Positions 1-4,503 of a stretch of 6,858 bases of DNA are shown here, in pieces (positions within the stretch are counted from its first letter, which is position 1; every line of letters starts with the position of its first letter). Made by a program: the position numbers and the translations under genes. The DNA is from CALXCT01 sp964422185 (GTDB lineage: Bacteria; Bacillota; Clostridia; Oscillospirales; Oscillospiraceae). The notes under the pieces are model-generated. The model worked only from the letters and a program-made list of their open reading frames with translations, did no database searches and was not told the origin of the DNA. The stretch spans positions 1 through 6,858 of the forward strand of contig CAYRAG010000074.1 in NCBI GenBank assembly GCA_964422185.1. Direction: 5' to 3'.

Positions 1-476
1 GCGGCGGCTGGTTCTCCCGGATGTCCTCGAAAGACCGCAGCCGGTTCCGGGATCGTCTGGCTCAGCTGGACATGGGCCTGGAGGATCGGATGAAGCAGCC
101 GGTGGGACTGCTCTCCGGCGGACAGCGCCAGGCGCTGACCCTGCTCATGGCGACCATGAACCCGCCCAAGCTCCTGCTGCTGGACGAGCACACCGCCGCG
201 CTGGATCCCGCCACGGCGGAGAAAGTTCTGGCCATCACCCGGGAGGTGGTGGAGGAGAACCACATCACCACCATGATGGTGACCCACAACATGCACGACG
301 CCCTGGAAATGGGCAACCGCACCCTGATGATGGACTCCGGGCGCATTGTCCTGGACATCAGGGGCCCGGAGCGGGACGGCCTGACGGTGAACGACCTGCT
401 GGAGCGGTTCCGTACAGGCGCCGGAAAGGATCTGGACAACGACAGGATTCTGCTCTCCGCCACCTTGCAATCCTAA
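1..476 (+). CDS. ABC transporter ATP-binding protein, C-terminal part (5'-truncated by window edge)
   Basis: This is the C-terminal part of an ABC ATPase, the cytoplasmic subunit that powers a membrane transporter. The reading frame (codons from base 3) is open to the window edge, so the Walker A region lies outside; the ATG at 21 is internal. Visible motifs are the signature LSGGQ (nt 111-125), Walker B LLLLDE with the catalytic Glu at nt 186-188, the D-loop ALDP just after it, and the H-switch in VTHN (His at nt 285-287). The stretch LSGGQRQALTLLMAT followed by LLLLDEHTAALDP resembles ATPases that partner with ABC_sub_bind (TrpX-like) binding proteins and branched-chain-type permeases, so an amino-acid or related small-molecule importer is plausible. 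The substrate is an inference because no partner gene is in view. Stop TAA is at 474-476. The end of the gene carries the -35 box of a candidate promoter. Confidence 0.9.
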   Translation, partial: GGWFSRMSSKDRSRFRDRLAQLDMGLEDRMKQPVGLLSGGQRQALTLLMATMNPPKLLLLDEHTAALDPATAEKVLAITREVVEENHITTMMVTHNMHDALEMGNRTLMMDSGRIVLDIRGPERDGLTVNDLLERFRTGAGKDLDNDRILLSATLQS

Positions 477-493
477 GCGGCCGGGAGTACAAT
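465..493 (+). promoter_or_regulatory. Candidate sigma-A promoter for the small-ORF/dehydrogenase unit
   Basis: A -35 box TTGCAA (465-470) and a -10 box TACAAT (488-493) are separated by exactly 17 bp, giving a predicted start near 500. The -35 box lies inside the last codons of the ABC gene. The same hexamer pair and spacing occur upstream of the SRP RNA at the other end of the window, which supports it as a real promoter in this genome. No transcription data are available. Confidence 0.5.
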
Positions 494-512
494 GGACGAG
501 GAAATCTTGCGG

Positions 513-549
513 CTCCCTCCGGCCAAAAGACCGGGGGGAGTCAGTTTTT
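513..549 (+). terminator. Intrinsic terminator / possible leader attenuator
   Basis: CTCCCTCCGG (513-522) pairs with CCGGGGGGAG (531-540) as 10 bp with one G-U, around an 8-nt A-rich loop. The tail TCAG then runs into five T (545-549). It can end transcription from the ABC operon. Because it sits about 13 nt after the predicted start at 500, it could also abort transcripts of the next operon. The hairpin occupies the first part of an in-frame extension of the next gene, one reason to reject an upstream start there. Confidence 0.6.
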
Positions 550-572
550 CAGGGAAAGGGAGGAGACGCGAC

Positions 573-824
573 ATGTCGTATATCTCCGTGGACTACGCCG
601 AGGGGCGCAGACAGGGGGCGCGCATTGAGGCGATGGCGAAAGAGTGCGCAAAGATGCGCGGGGATCTCTCCGCCGCCGGAGTGGACGGCCTGGAGGAGCT
701 GGACGCGCTGGCTGCGGATCTGGAGGCCATCGGGAAGGACATGACCGCCGAGTGCGACCGACTGCAGGACATCGAGAACACCATGTTTAAAGCCCACCGG
801 GGAGGAGGCAATTCCTATGTCTGA
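573..824 (+). CDS. Small helical protein of unknown function (83 aa)
   Basis: I do not recognise this family. The ATG at 573 is chosen because GGGAGGAG (558-565) sits 7 nt upstream; an earlier ATG at 492 in the same frame would translate the terminator hairpin and has no good ribosome binding site. The protein is charged, has no signal peptide or membrane segment, and reads as two amphipathic helices, about residues 9-32 and 36-75, with regular spacing of Leu, Ala, Met and Ile. Length and helical-hairpin character recall WXG100-like or LXG-associated small proteins, but the WxG turn is absent and no type VII secretion gene is visible, so that link is weak. The gene overlaps the next small gene by 8 nt, implying translational coupling. 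Strong ribosome binding site, GC-rich codon use and tight packing support a real gene. Confidence 0.65.
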   Translation: MSYISVDYAEGRRQGARIEAMAKECAKMRGDLSAAGVDGLEELDALAADLEAIGKDMTAECDRLQDIENTMFKAHRGGGNSYV

Positions 825-999
825 CCGGGAGAAACTGCTGGCGGAGTGCGTTGCCAGACTGCGGCAGATGGCCTCCGACCTGGAGGACGCGGACGAGCTC
901 GCCCCGGATGAGGTGACCTGCCACAGAGAGCTGGGCGGGCGCATGACCCAGGCGGAGCGCAGGCTGCGTGCGCTGGCGTCCGATCTCGCCGGGAGGTAA
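817..999 (+). CDS. Small helical protein with an internal repeat (60 aa), unknown function
   Basis: Family not recognised. The ATG at 817 is preceded by GGAGGAGG (801-808) at 8-nt spacing and overlaps the end of the 83-aa gene (TGA 822-824), so the two are probably coupled. The protein is acidic and helical without membrane segments, with helices around residues 3-24 and 41-58 joined by a linker containing DELAPDE. The two helices carry near-identical motifs, RLRQMASDL (14-22) and RLRALASDL (49-57), suggesting an internal duplication or an antiparallel helical hairpin. The final codons GGG AGG, just before TAA (997-999), also form the ribosome binding site of the dehydrogenase, so all three genes are tied together. 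With its neighbour it may form a small complex (inference). Chance reading frames of this length are common, so confidence rests on the ribosome binding site, packing and internal symmetry. Confidence 0.6.
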   Translation: MSDREKLLAECVARLRQMASDLEDADELAPDEVTCHRELGGRMTQAERRLRALASDLAGR

Positions 1000-1003
1000 G
1001 CCT

Positions 1004-1990
1004 GTGGCGAAAGTGTTGGTTCTGGTGGAGAAAGCCCGTTTCGACCTCTACGGGAGACCGGGCCAGATCCCCGGGGACTGGGAAATTGTATACGGCCTGA
1101 ACCTCTCCGACGCGGACAGACTCGCCGCGGCGTGGGACGCGGACTATCTCTATACCGGTTCCCTTGTGGACATCAGCGAGGAACTGATCGCCGGGATGCC
1201 GAACCTGAAGCTGATCCAGGCGGAGGGCGTCGGCTATGAGAGGATCCCCCTCGCCTCCGCCGCCGCACGGGGCATCCCCGTGTGCAACTGCGCCGGGAGC
1301 AATGCCGGGGCGGTGGCGGATCAGGCGGTACTCTTAATCCTGGCGGTGCAGCGCTTTCTGGTGGACAGCCAGAACGCCGTATTTGAGGACAGATACCTGC
1401 AGACCAAGCGGCGGGTGATGCTGGAGGATATGGCGGAGCTCTGCGACTGCCATGTGGGTCTGGTGGGCCTGGGCCGCATCGCGGAGGAGACGGCAAAACG
1501 CCTCAGGCCGTTCGGCTGCAGAATCAGCTATTGGAGCCGCACGCGAAAACCGGAACAGGAGTCTCAGCTGAGCATTGACTACCTGCCTCTGGACGATCTG
1601 ATTGCCTGTTGCGATGTGGTGAGCCTCCACACGGCGGCCACGCCGGAGACCTGGCATCTGATGGACGCCGCCGCCCTGTCCAGGATGAAACAGGGCGCCA
1701 TCCTGATCAATACCGCCAGGGGCTCTCTGGTGGACGAGACGGCCCTGGCGGAGGAGCTGGAATCCGGACACCTGGGCGGGGCCGGACTGGATGTGCAGGC
1801 GCAGGAGCCCATGCACCCGGACAATCCGCTGCTCCATCTGAGCCCGGACGCCGCACGGCGGCTGATCCTGTCCCCGCACATCGGGGGCGTGACCGGCTCC
1901 GCATTCCGCCGGCAGATAGAGATGTCCTGGCACAATCTCCGCAGGGTGGAGGCCGGCGAGCGACCTGTGGATATCGTCAACGGCGTCTGA
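1004..1990 (+). CDS. D-isomer-specific 2-hydroxyacid dehydrogenase (328 aa)
   Basis: The family reversibly reduces 2-keto acids to D-2-hydroxy acids with NAD(P)H in the cytoplasm; it includes D-lactate, D-3-phosphoglycerate and glyoxylate/hydroxypyruvate enzymes, and the substrate here cannot be told. The start is GTG at 1004, because GGGAGG (991-996) is 7 nt upstream and the family N-terminus (AKVLVLVEK) begins there; an in-frame ATG at 968 would overlap the preceding gene. The N-terminal catalytic half includes GVGYERI and the AVADQAVLL helix (about 105-112). The nucleotide-binding domain starts at VGLVGLGRIA (151-160), a GxGxxA rather than GxGxxG form. The catalytic set is present: Arg239 in NTARG, Glu268 in QEP and His292 in SPHIGG. 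After the second Rossmann strand the sequence is YWSRTRK (176-182) in place of the usual acidic residue, suggesting NADP(H) preference (inference). Length is typical. A strong terminator follows. Confidence 0.92.
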   Translation: MAKVLVLVEKARFDLYGRPGQIPGDWEIVYGLNLSDADRLAAAWDADYLYTGSLVDISEELIAGMPNLKLIQAEGVGYERIPLASAAARGIPVCNCAGSNAGAVADQAVLLILAVQRFLVDSQNAVFEDRYLQTKRRVMLEDMAELCDCHVGLVGLGRIAEETAKRLRPFGCRISYWSRTRKPEQESQLSIDYLPLDDLIACCDVVSLHTAATPETWHLMDAAALSRMKQGAILINTARGSLVDETALAEELESGHLGGAGLDVQAQEPMHPDNPLLHLSPDAARRLILSPHIGGVTGSAFRRQIEMSWHNLRRVEAGERPVDIVNGV

Positions 1991-2004
1991 ACAGAAAAAA
2001 ACAC

Positions 2005-2051
2005 AAGAAACGGTACACTGGGAGTGATTGCCAGTGTGCCGTTTCTTTTTT
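2005..2051 (+). terminator. Strong intrinsic terminator after the dehydrogenase gene (bidirectional-looking)
   Basis: AAGAAACGG and ACACTGG (2005-2013, 2015-2021) pair with CCAGTGT and CCGTTTCTT (2031-2037, 2039-2047) around a 9-nt loop, with one T-G wobble, followed by a T-run to 2051. The opposite strand also ends in a T-rich stretch (A-run at 1995-2001), so it could stop - strand transcripts as well. Confidence 0.9.
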
Positions 2052-2483
2052 AAGAGGAAAGAGTAGGTACCGATAACAGAAATACGGATCGGAAACATTG
2101 GATTTGCTTTGTTCCGAAACCGGTGCGAATTCAGATTGTGCCGGGAAAGAGGGTGTGGCAGCCCTCACCCGAACCAATCCCAAGCGAACGGCTAAATGAT
2201 TATCGTTGCAGGATAAAATCAGGCATCACAGCATACTACTGATGGCGGGAACGAATGCTTTGAGATGGTTACAGTGAAGCGTAAAGATACATATTCAGCG
2301 AGCAAGACAAACGGGGCCAGAAGCACTGAGGCGTGTTTCAGCCTCATAGAGGACGGCGGAAGAGAATGGGGTGGATCCTTGGAAGTAACTGAGCTGAGTA
2401 TTACAGCGGTTGTTGCGCAACAGGCCTGCGAGCGGGACTGCTCCCGTTGAAGTATACGGAAAGTGAAAAGTAGATCGAGATCT
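2052..2483 (+). other. Non-coding, lower-GC island with many hairpins; candidate structured RNA
   Basis: No gene is supported here: the longest frames have no ribosome binding site and low-quality, Cys/Ser-rich translations. GC is about 51 % over 2101-2460, against roughly two thirds in the neighbouring genes. Local inverted repeats are frequent: 2090-2116 (CGGAA/TTCCG), 2149-2166 (GAGGG/CCCTC), 2224-2244 (CATCA/TGATG), 2327-2346 (TGAGGC/GCCTCA), 2411-2422 (the perfect palindrome TGTTGCGCAACA), 2433-2446 (CGGGA/TCCCG) and 2471-2484 (TAGATC/GATCTA). It lies between two terminators, and the one at its right end has + strand polarity, so a + strand RNA of up to about 470 nt is the preferred reading. 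I see no clear promoter. It could instead be a long 3' untranslated region of the - strand membrane-protein gene, or a decayed mobile element. I could not match it to a known RNA class. Confidence 0.4.
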
Positions 2484-2523
2484 AGAGCCCTGAGACGCCT
2501 ATGCGCCTCAGGGCTCTTTATAT
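2484..2523 (+). terminator. Intrinsic terminator with + strand polarity
   Basis: AGAGCCCTGAG (2484-2494) pairs perfectly with CTCAGGGCTCT (2507-2517), extended inward by CGC/GCG across one mismatch to a 4-nt loop. The + strand continues TTTATAT; the - strand side has no T-run. No + strand gene precedes it, which argues for a non-coding transcript ending here. Confidence 0.75.
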
Positions 2524-2577
2524 CGCTGTAGATTTGACGCTTATCTCCTGCACCTGCGGCGCTGGAAATGCACGGTG

Positions 2578-3120
2578 TCACTCCGTCTCCTCATGGGCGG
2601 TACGGGGCAGCCCGGGGAGCAGCCGGTTCACCGCCAGGGCGATGAGGATGCCGCCCGCGGTCTCCACCATGCGGGACAGCGCCGCCGCGTAGCGCAGAAG
2701 ACCCGTGTCGGTCTGGGTCAGGGCGATGGTGCAGCACACGATACACGCGATGCCGCAGGCTTTCGGGCGGCGGATGAGAATGCAGAACCAGATGATGAAG
2801 ACCATGGACAGCCCCACAAGGACAATCAGAAGCGGCATGCAGGGGTAGAGGTTGTAGAGGAACAGCACCGCAAGACCCACCGCGCCGCCTATGGCGGTGC
2901 CCCGCAGACGGATCAGCCCCTGGTGCACGGAGTCCTCAAAGGAGGACTGCATGCAGATGATGGCCGCCACGCAGGCGTTCAGCGGGCCGATCATGAGCCA
3001 GGAGGAGAAGTGCTCCTGGATGAGGCTCTCCAGCGGCAGAAACACGCACAGGCAGATCATCACCGCCAGAGAGGTCTTTATGGTTCTCAGCCCCACATGG
3101 GGAATAGACAGTTTAGACAT
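2578..3120 (-). CDS. Small aromatic acid exporter family (ArAE/FUSC-like) membrane protein (180 aa)
   Basis: This is a hydrophobic inner-membrane protein. The N-terminal pattern GLRTIKTSLAVMICLCVF (10-27) and the segment GLIRLRGTAIGGAVG (68-82) are typical of the ArAE_1/DUF939 group of the FUSC-like superfamily, proposed to export aromatic or other organic acids; transport by this short form is not established. About five or six membrane segments can be read (roughly 14-31, 42-58, 76-90, 95-116, 120-136, 152-168), followed by a short acidic tail ending EETE. Many family members are about 330 aa with an extra cytoplasmic domain, so this is a short version, intact at both ends. The ATG at 3120 has AAAGGAG (3126-3132) 5 nt upstream. 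It is separated from ybaB by a terminator and a 453-nt spacer, so it probably has its own promoter or depends on read-through. It converges with the + strand unit. Confidence 0.85.
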   Translation of the reverse strand: MSKLSIPHVGLRTIKTSLAVMICLCVFLPLESLIQEHFSSWLMIGPLNACVAAIICMQSSFEDSVHQGLIRLRGTAIGGAVGLAVLFLYNLYPCMPLLIVLVGLSMVFIIWFCILIRRPKACGIACIVCCTIALTQTDTGLLRYAAALSRMVETAGGILIALAVNRLLPGLPRTAHEETE

Positions 3121-3485
3121 GGATACTCCTTTCCGGGGAGCTTTACAAAGCCGCCGTACGGGATGCCGTGCGGCGTATGATTTACCGGGGGAGCGCCAGG
3201 TGTGCGCCCGCCAGGCTGGCTGTGCCCTGCGATGCCGCGCCGCGTCTCAGATGCGGCGACTGCCCGGGGGCCGGCACCATCCCGGTATCGGAGTTCTCCC
3301 GGTACCCCGGTGTTTTCCTGAAAGGGAACGCCGTCGGGGAACCGGCGCCGGCCCGGCAGGGAGGCAGTGCAGACTTTCCGGGAACATCCGTGCGGGAGAC
3401 AGCCAGGAACAGACCCGGGGAGAGCGCCGCCCGGCCTGAGGTTCGGAACCGGCCTGGGGAGACACGGGTCTCGGGGAGACAGCGT
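3121..3485. other. GC-rich spacer without a recognisable gene
   Basis: About 365 nt between the ArAE-like gene and the ybaB terminator. Frames on either strand give Pro/Arg/Gly-rich translations with no ribosome binding site or family resemblance, so none is called. It contains a bulged inverted repeat GCCGC/GCGGC near 3150-3174 in the leader of the membrane-protein gene, three copies of GGGAGACA (near 3394, 3456 and 3474) and a repeat unit shared with the dnaX-ybaB spacer (3394-3428). No convincing promoter was found. Confidence 0.5.
3394..3428. repeat. Degenerate intergenic repeat, copy downstream of ybaB
   Basis: It begins GGGAGACAGCCAGGAAC and ends CCCGGGGAGAGCGCC. It aligns with 4342-4374 over about 33 bp, sharing ACAGCCAG, GGAA, CCCGG and the terminal GAGCGCC. 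Just to its left is GGAACATCC (3381-3389), also present at 4410-4418. Both spacers beside ybaB thus hold related sequence. The alignment was made by eye and its significance in GC-rich DNA is untested. Confidence 0.4.
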
Positions 3486-3518
3486 AAAGAAAGCCGGGGC
3501 AGGCGGAGCCTGTCCCGG
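3486..3518 (-). terminator. Intrinsic terminator of the dnaX-ybaB transcript
   Basis: Read on the - strand, CCGGG A CAGGC pairs with GCCTG C CCCGG around a TCC loop (3494-3518), 10 bp with one A-C mismatch, followed directly by CTTTCTTT (3493-3486). It starts 55 nt after the ybaB stop. A competing palindrome (3509-3523) overlaps its 5' arm. Confidence 0.75.
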
Positions 3519-3549
3519 ACAGGGCGCCTCTCCCGGGAGGGGAGAGGCG
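3509..3549 (-). repeat. Two adjacent hairpins between ybaB and its terminator
   Basis: Hairpin one is the perfect inverted repeat CGCCTCTCCC / GGGAGAGGCG (3525-3549, 5-nt loop). Hairpin two is CCTGTCC / GGACAGG (3509-3523), which shares bases with the 5' arm of the terminator stem and so cannot form together with it. On the - strand this order (hairpin, anti-terminator-like hairpin, terminator) resembles an attenuator or a protected mRNA 3' end. Neither has its own U-tract. Confidence 0.55.
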
Positions 3550-3573
3550 GAGAGACCGTGTGGGGTAGAGCAG

Positions 3574-3918
3574 TCAGAAAGGCAGATTCATGCCGCTGGT
3601 GAGCTGATTCATGGAGTTGACCGCGTCCTCCTCGGCTGCGCGGTTTGCCTCGTTGACCGCGGCGATCACCATGTCCTGGAGCATCTCCACATCCTCCGGA
3701 TCCACCACCTCGGGCTGGATGATCAGAGACTTCAGCTCGTGGCCGCCGTCCACCACCGCGTGCACTGCGCCGCCTCCGGCGTCCGCGGCGTACTCTTTCT
3801 CCTGCAGTTCCTGCTGCTTCTTCTGCAGCTCCGCCTGCATCTTCTGCGCCTGCTTGATCATGTTCATGTTCTTGCTGCTCATGCCGCCCATGCCGCGGCT
3901 GTTATAACCTTTTGCCAT
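3574..3918 (-). CDS. ybaB: YbaB/EbfC family nucleoid-associated protein (114 aa)
   Basis: YbaB/EbfC proteins are small DNA-binding dimers that coat the nucleoid, and the gene usually lies between dnaX and recR. The protein shows the family layout: an N-terminal helix with QAQKMQAELQKKQQELQEKE (23-42), the strand region beginning AGGGAVHAVVDG (47-58), the ELKSLIIQPEVVDPED segment (61-76), and the helix DMVIAAVNEANRAAEED (82-98), ending in GMNLPF. It is slightly longer than the usual 100-110 aa because of a Gly/Met/Asn-rich start (MAKGYNSRGMGG). The ATG at 3918 has AAGGAG (3928-3933) 9 nt upstream. It follows dnaX on the same strand but after an unusually long 585-nt spacer, so it may have its own promoter, although I found no clear one. 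A terminator follows, and recR does not. Confidence 0.94.
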   Translation of the reverse strand: MAKGYNSRGMGGMSSKNMNMIKQAQKMQAELQKKQQELQEKEYAADAGGGAVHAVVDGGHELKSLIIQPEVVDPEDVEMLQDMVIAAVNEANRAAEEDAVNSMNQLTSGMNLPF

Positions 3919-3953
3919 TGCGCTTCGCTCCTTGCCTTATTTTGGATGCATCG

Positions 3954-4009
3954 CCGGAAGTGTTCCGGACAGGACAGCGGTCAAAAACAGGGAAGTCCGG
4001 GGAAGAGTC
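3954..4009. repeat. Hairpin-plus-tail repeat, copy A (ybaB-proximal)
   Basis: The hairpin CCGGAA-gtg-TTCCGG (3954-3968) is followed by AGGAC, GGTCA, GGGAA and the 13-mer CCGGGGAAGAGTC (3997-4009), with short insertions between the blocks. The same block order occurs in copy B (4408-4451), where the hairpin has different bases but still pairs. The 13-mer is identical in both copies. Confidence 0.5.
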
Positions 4010-4049
4010 CCCGCGCCCCGCCGTGTACCGGGTGTTTCCCGCGCCCCCG

Positions 4050-4097
4050 TCCGGATGCCGGCGCGTCAACCGCTCCATTCCCGCCGGCCGGATTTTT
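4050..4097 (+). terminator. Terminator-like hairpin on the strand antisense to dnaX/ybaB
   Basis: TCCGG and CCGGCG (4050-4054, 4058-4063) pair with CGCCGG and CCGGA (4082-4087, 4088-4092) around an 18-nt loop, followed by TTTTT (4093-4097). No + strand gene precedes it, so it would only stop antisense transcription across ybaB. In DNA this GC-rich it may be fortuitous. Confidence 0.3.
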
Positions 4098-4272
4098 CCT
4101 GAGCCCTGCCCCGGAATCCGCGGGGACTCTGCGCGGGCCCGGGCCGTCGGAAAAGGGGGCTCCTGCACAGTGCCGACTCCTCCGCGCCGGGCTCGGCCTG
4201 CTCTGATCCGGGCTCCGCTGCTGCCGGTGACGCATGTCCGGTAAATTCCAGATGTGCCCCTGGGCTGACCGG

Positions 4273-4293
4273 GGGTAGACAAAGTGTCAACCC
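4273..4293. repeat. Imperfect inverted repeat in an A/T-richer patch
   Basis: GGGT-a-GACA (4273-4281) and TGTC-a-ACCC (4285-4293) flank AAG; 8 of 9 positions pair. A TATACT hexamer lies at 4306-4311 on the + strand and TTGACA at 4286-4291 on the - strand, but neither has a properly spaced partner. The sequence looks like an operator or the terminal repeat of a lost element; function unknown. Confidence 0.35.
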
Positions 4294-4341
4294 TGGCTCA
4301 CTTGTATACTCTAAAACCGCAGGAAATGGCCGGGGCGGCCA

Positions 4342-4374
4342 GGGGACAGCCAGAGGAATCCCGGAGGGAGCGCC
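4342..4374. repeat. Degenerate intergenic repeat, copy upstream of ybaB
   Basis: It begins GGGGACAGCCAGAGGAAT and ends GAGGGAGCGCC, matching 3394-3428 in the spacer on the other side of ybaB at most positions, with a few 1-2 nt gaps. See that entry for shared blocks. Confidence 0.4.
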
Positions 4375-4407
4375 GGATGGCGCCCTTGAGGTGCCCGGGT
4401 GATGTCA

Positions 4408-4451
4408 GAGGAACATCCTCAGGACGGTCAGGGGAACCCCGGGGAAGAGTC
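4408..4451. repeat. Hairpin-plus-tail repeat, copy B (dnaX-proximal)
   Basis: The hairpin GAGGA-aca-TCCTC (4408-4420) is followed without gaps by AGGAC, GGTCA, GGGGAA and, after CC, the 13-mer ending at 4451 that is identical in copy A. It is the compact form of the element at 3954-4009. Confidence 0.5.
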
Positions 4452-4503
4452 AGATGACGCTCAGGAGATGTCCCGGTCTGCCCTGTTGGTACTCATGGGT
4501 TAT

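Larger units (their letters stand above)
3919..4503. other. Long GC-rich dnaX-ybaB spacer without a gene
   Basis: This interval is 585 nt, where many relatives have only tens of bases. All frames translate to Arg/Pro/Gly-rich sequence without family likeness, and I call no gene. It holds paired imperfect direct repeats near its two ends (3954-4009 and 4408-4451), a repeat unit shared with the spacer beyond ybaB (4342-4374), a + strand terminator-like hairpin (4050-4097) and an A/T-richer patch with an inverted repeat (4273-4293). Insertion or duplication of non-coding sequence is a reasonable inference. Confidence 0.5.

Noticed and set aside
492..572. Upstream in-frame start for the 83-aa gene
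   Set aside because: It would translate the terminator hairpin and T-run, has no ribosome binding site, and a strong site sits before the ATG at 573.
573..999. WXG100 / type VII secretion substrate pair
   Set aside because: Size and helicity fit, but the WxG motif is missing and no LXG toxin or Ess/Yuk gene is in view.
2105..2180. Cobalamin-riboswitch-like string around CCGGTGCGAATTC
   Set aside because: The conserved B12-box partners (the CCCGC...ACTGT-type segment and the downstream closing motif) are absent, and no + strand gene follows to be regulated.
2365..2385. T-box-like string near GGGGTGGATCC
   Set aside because: Lacks the T-box core continuation, specifier stem and downstream synthetase or amino-acid gene.
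2265..2450. 61-aa + strand reading frame inside the low-GC island
   Set aside because: No ribosome binding site, no family likeness, and it overlaps several inverted repeats; the opposing - strand frame is no better.
2124..2480. Group II intron starting at GTGCG
   Set aside because: No domain V hairpin, no reverse transcriptase and no recognisable 3' boundary. A remnant cannot be excluded but is not supported.
3902..4282. 126-aa Arg/Gly/Pro-rich - strand frame in the dnaX-ybaB spacer
   Set aside because: Composition is that of GC-rich non-coding DNA, it runs over the ybaB start and ribosome binding site, and no family or start signal supports it.
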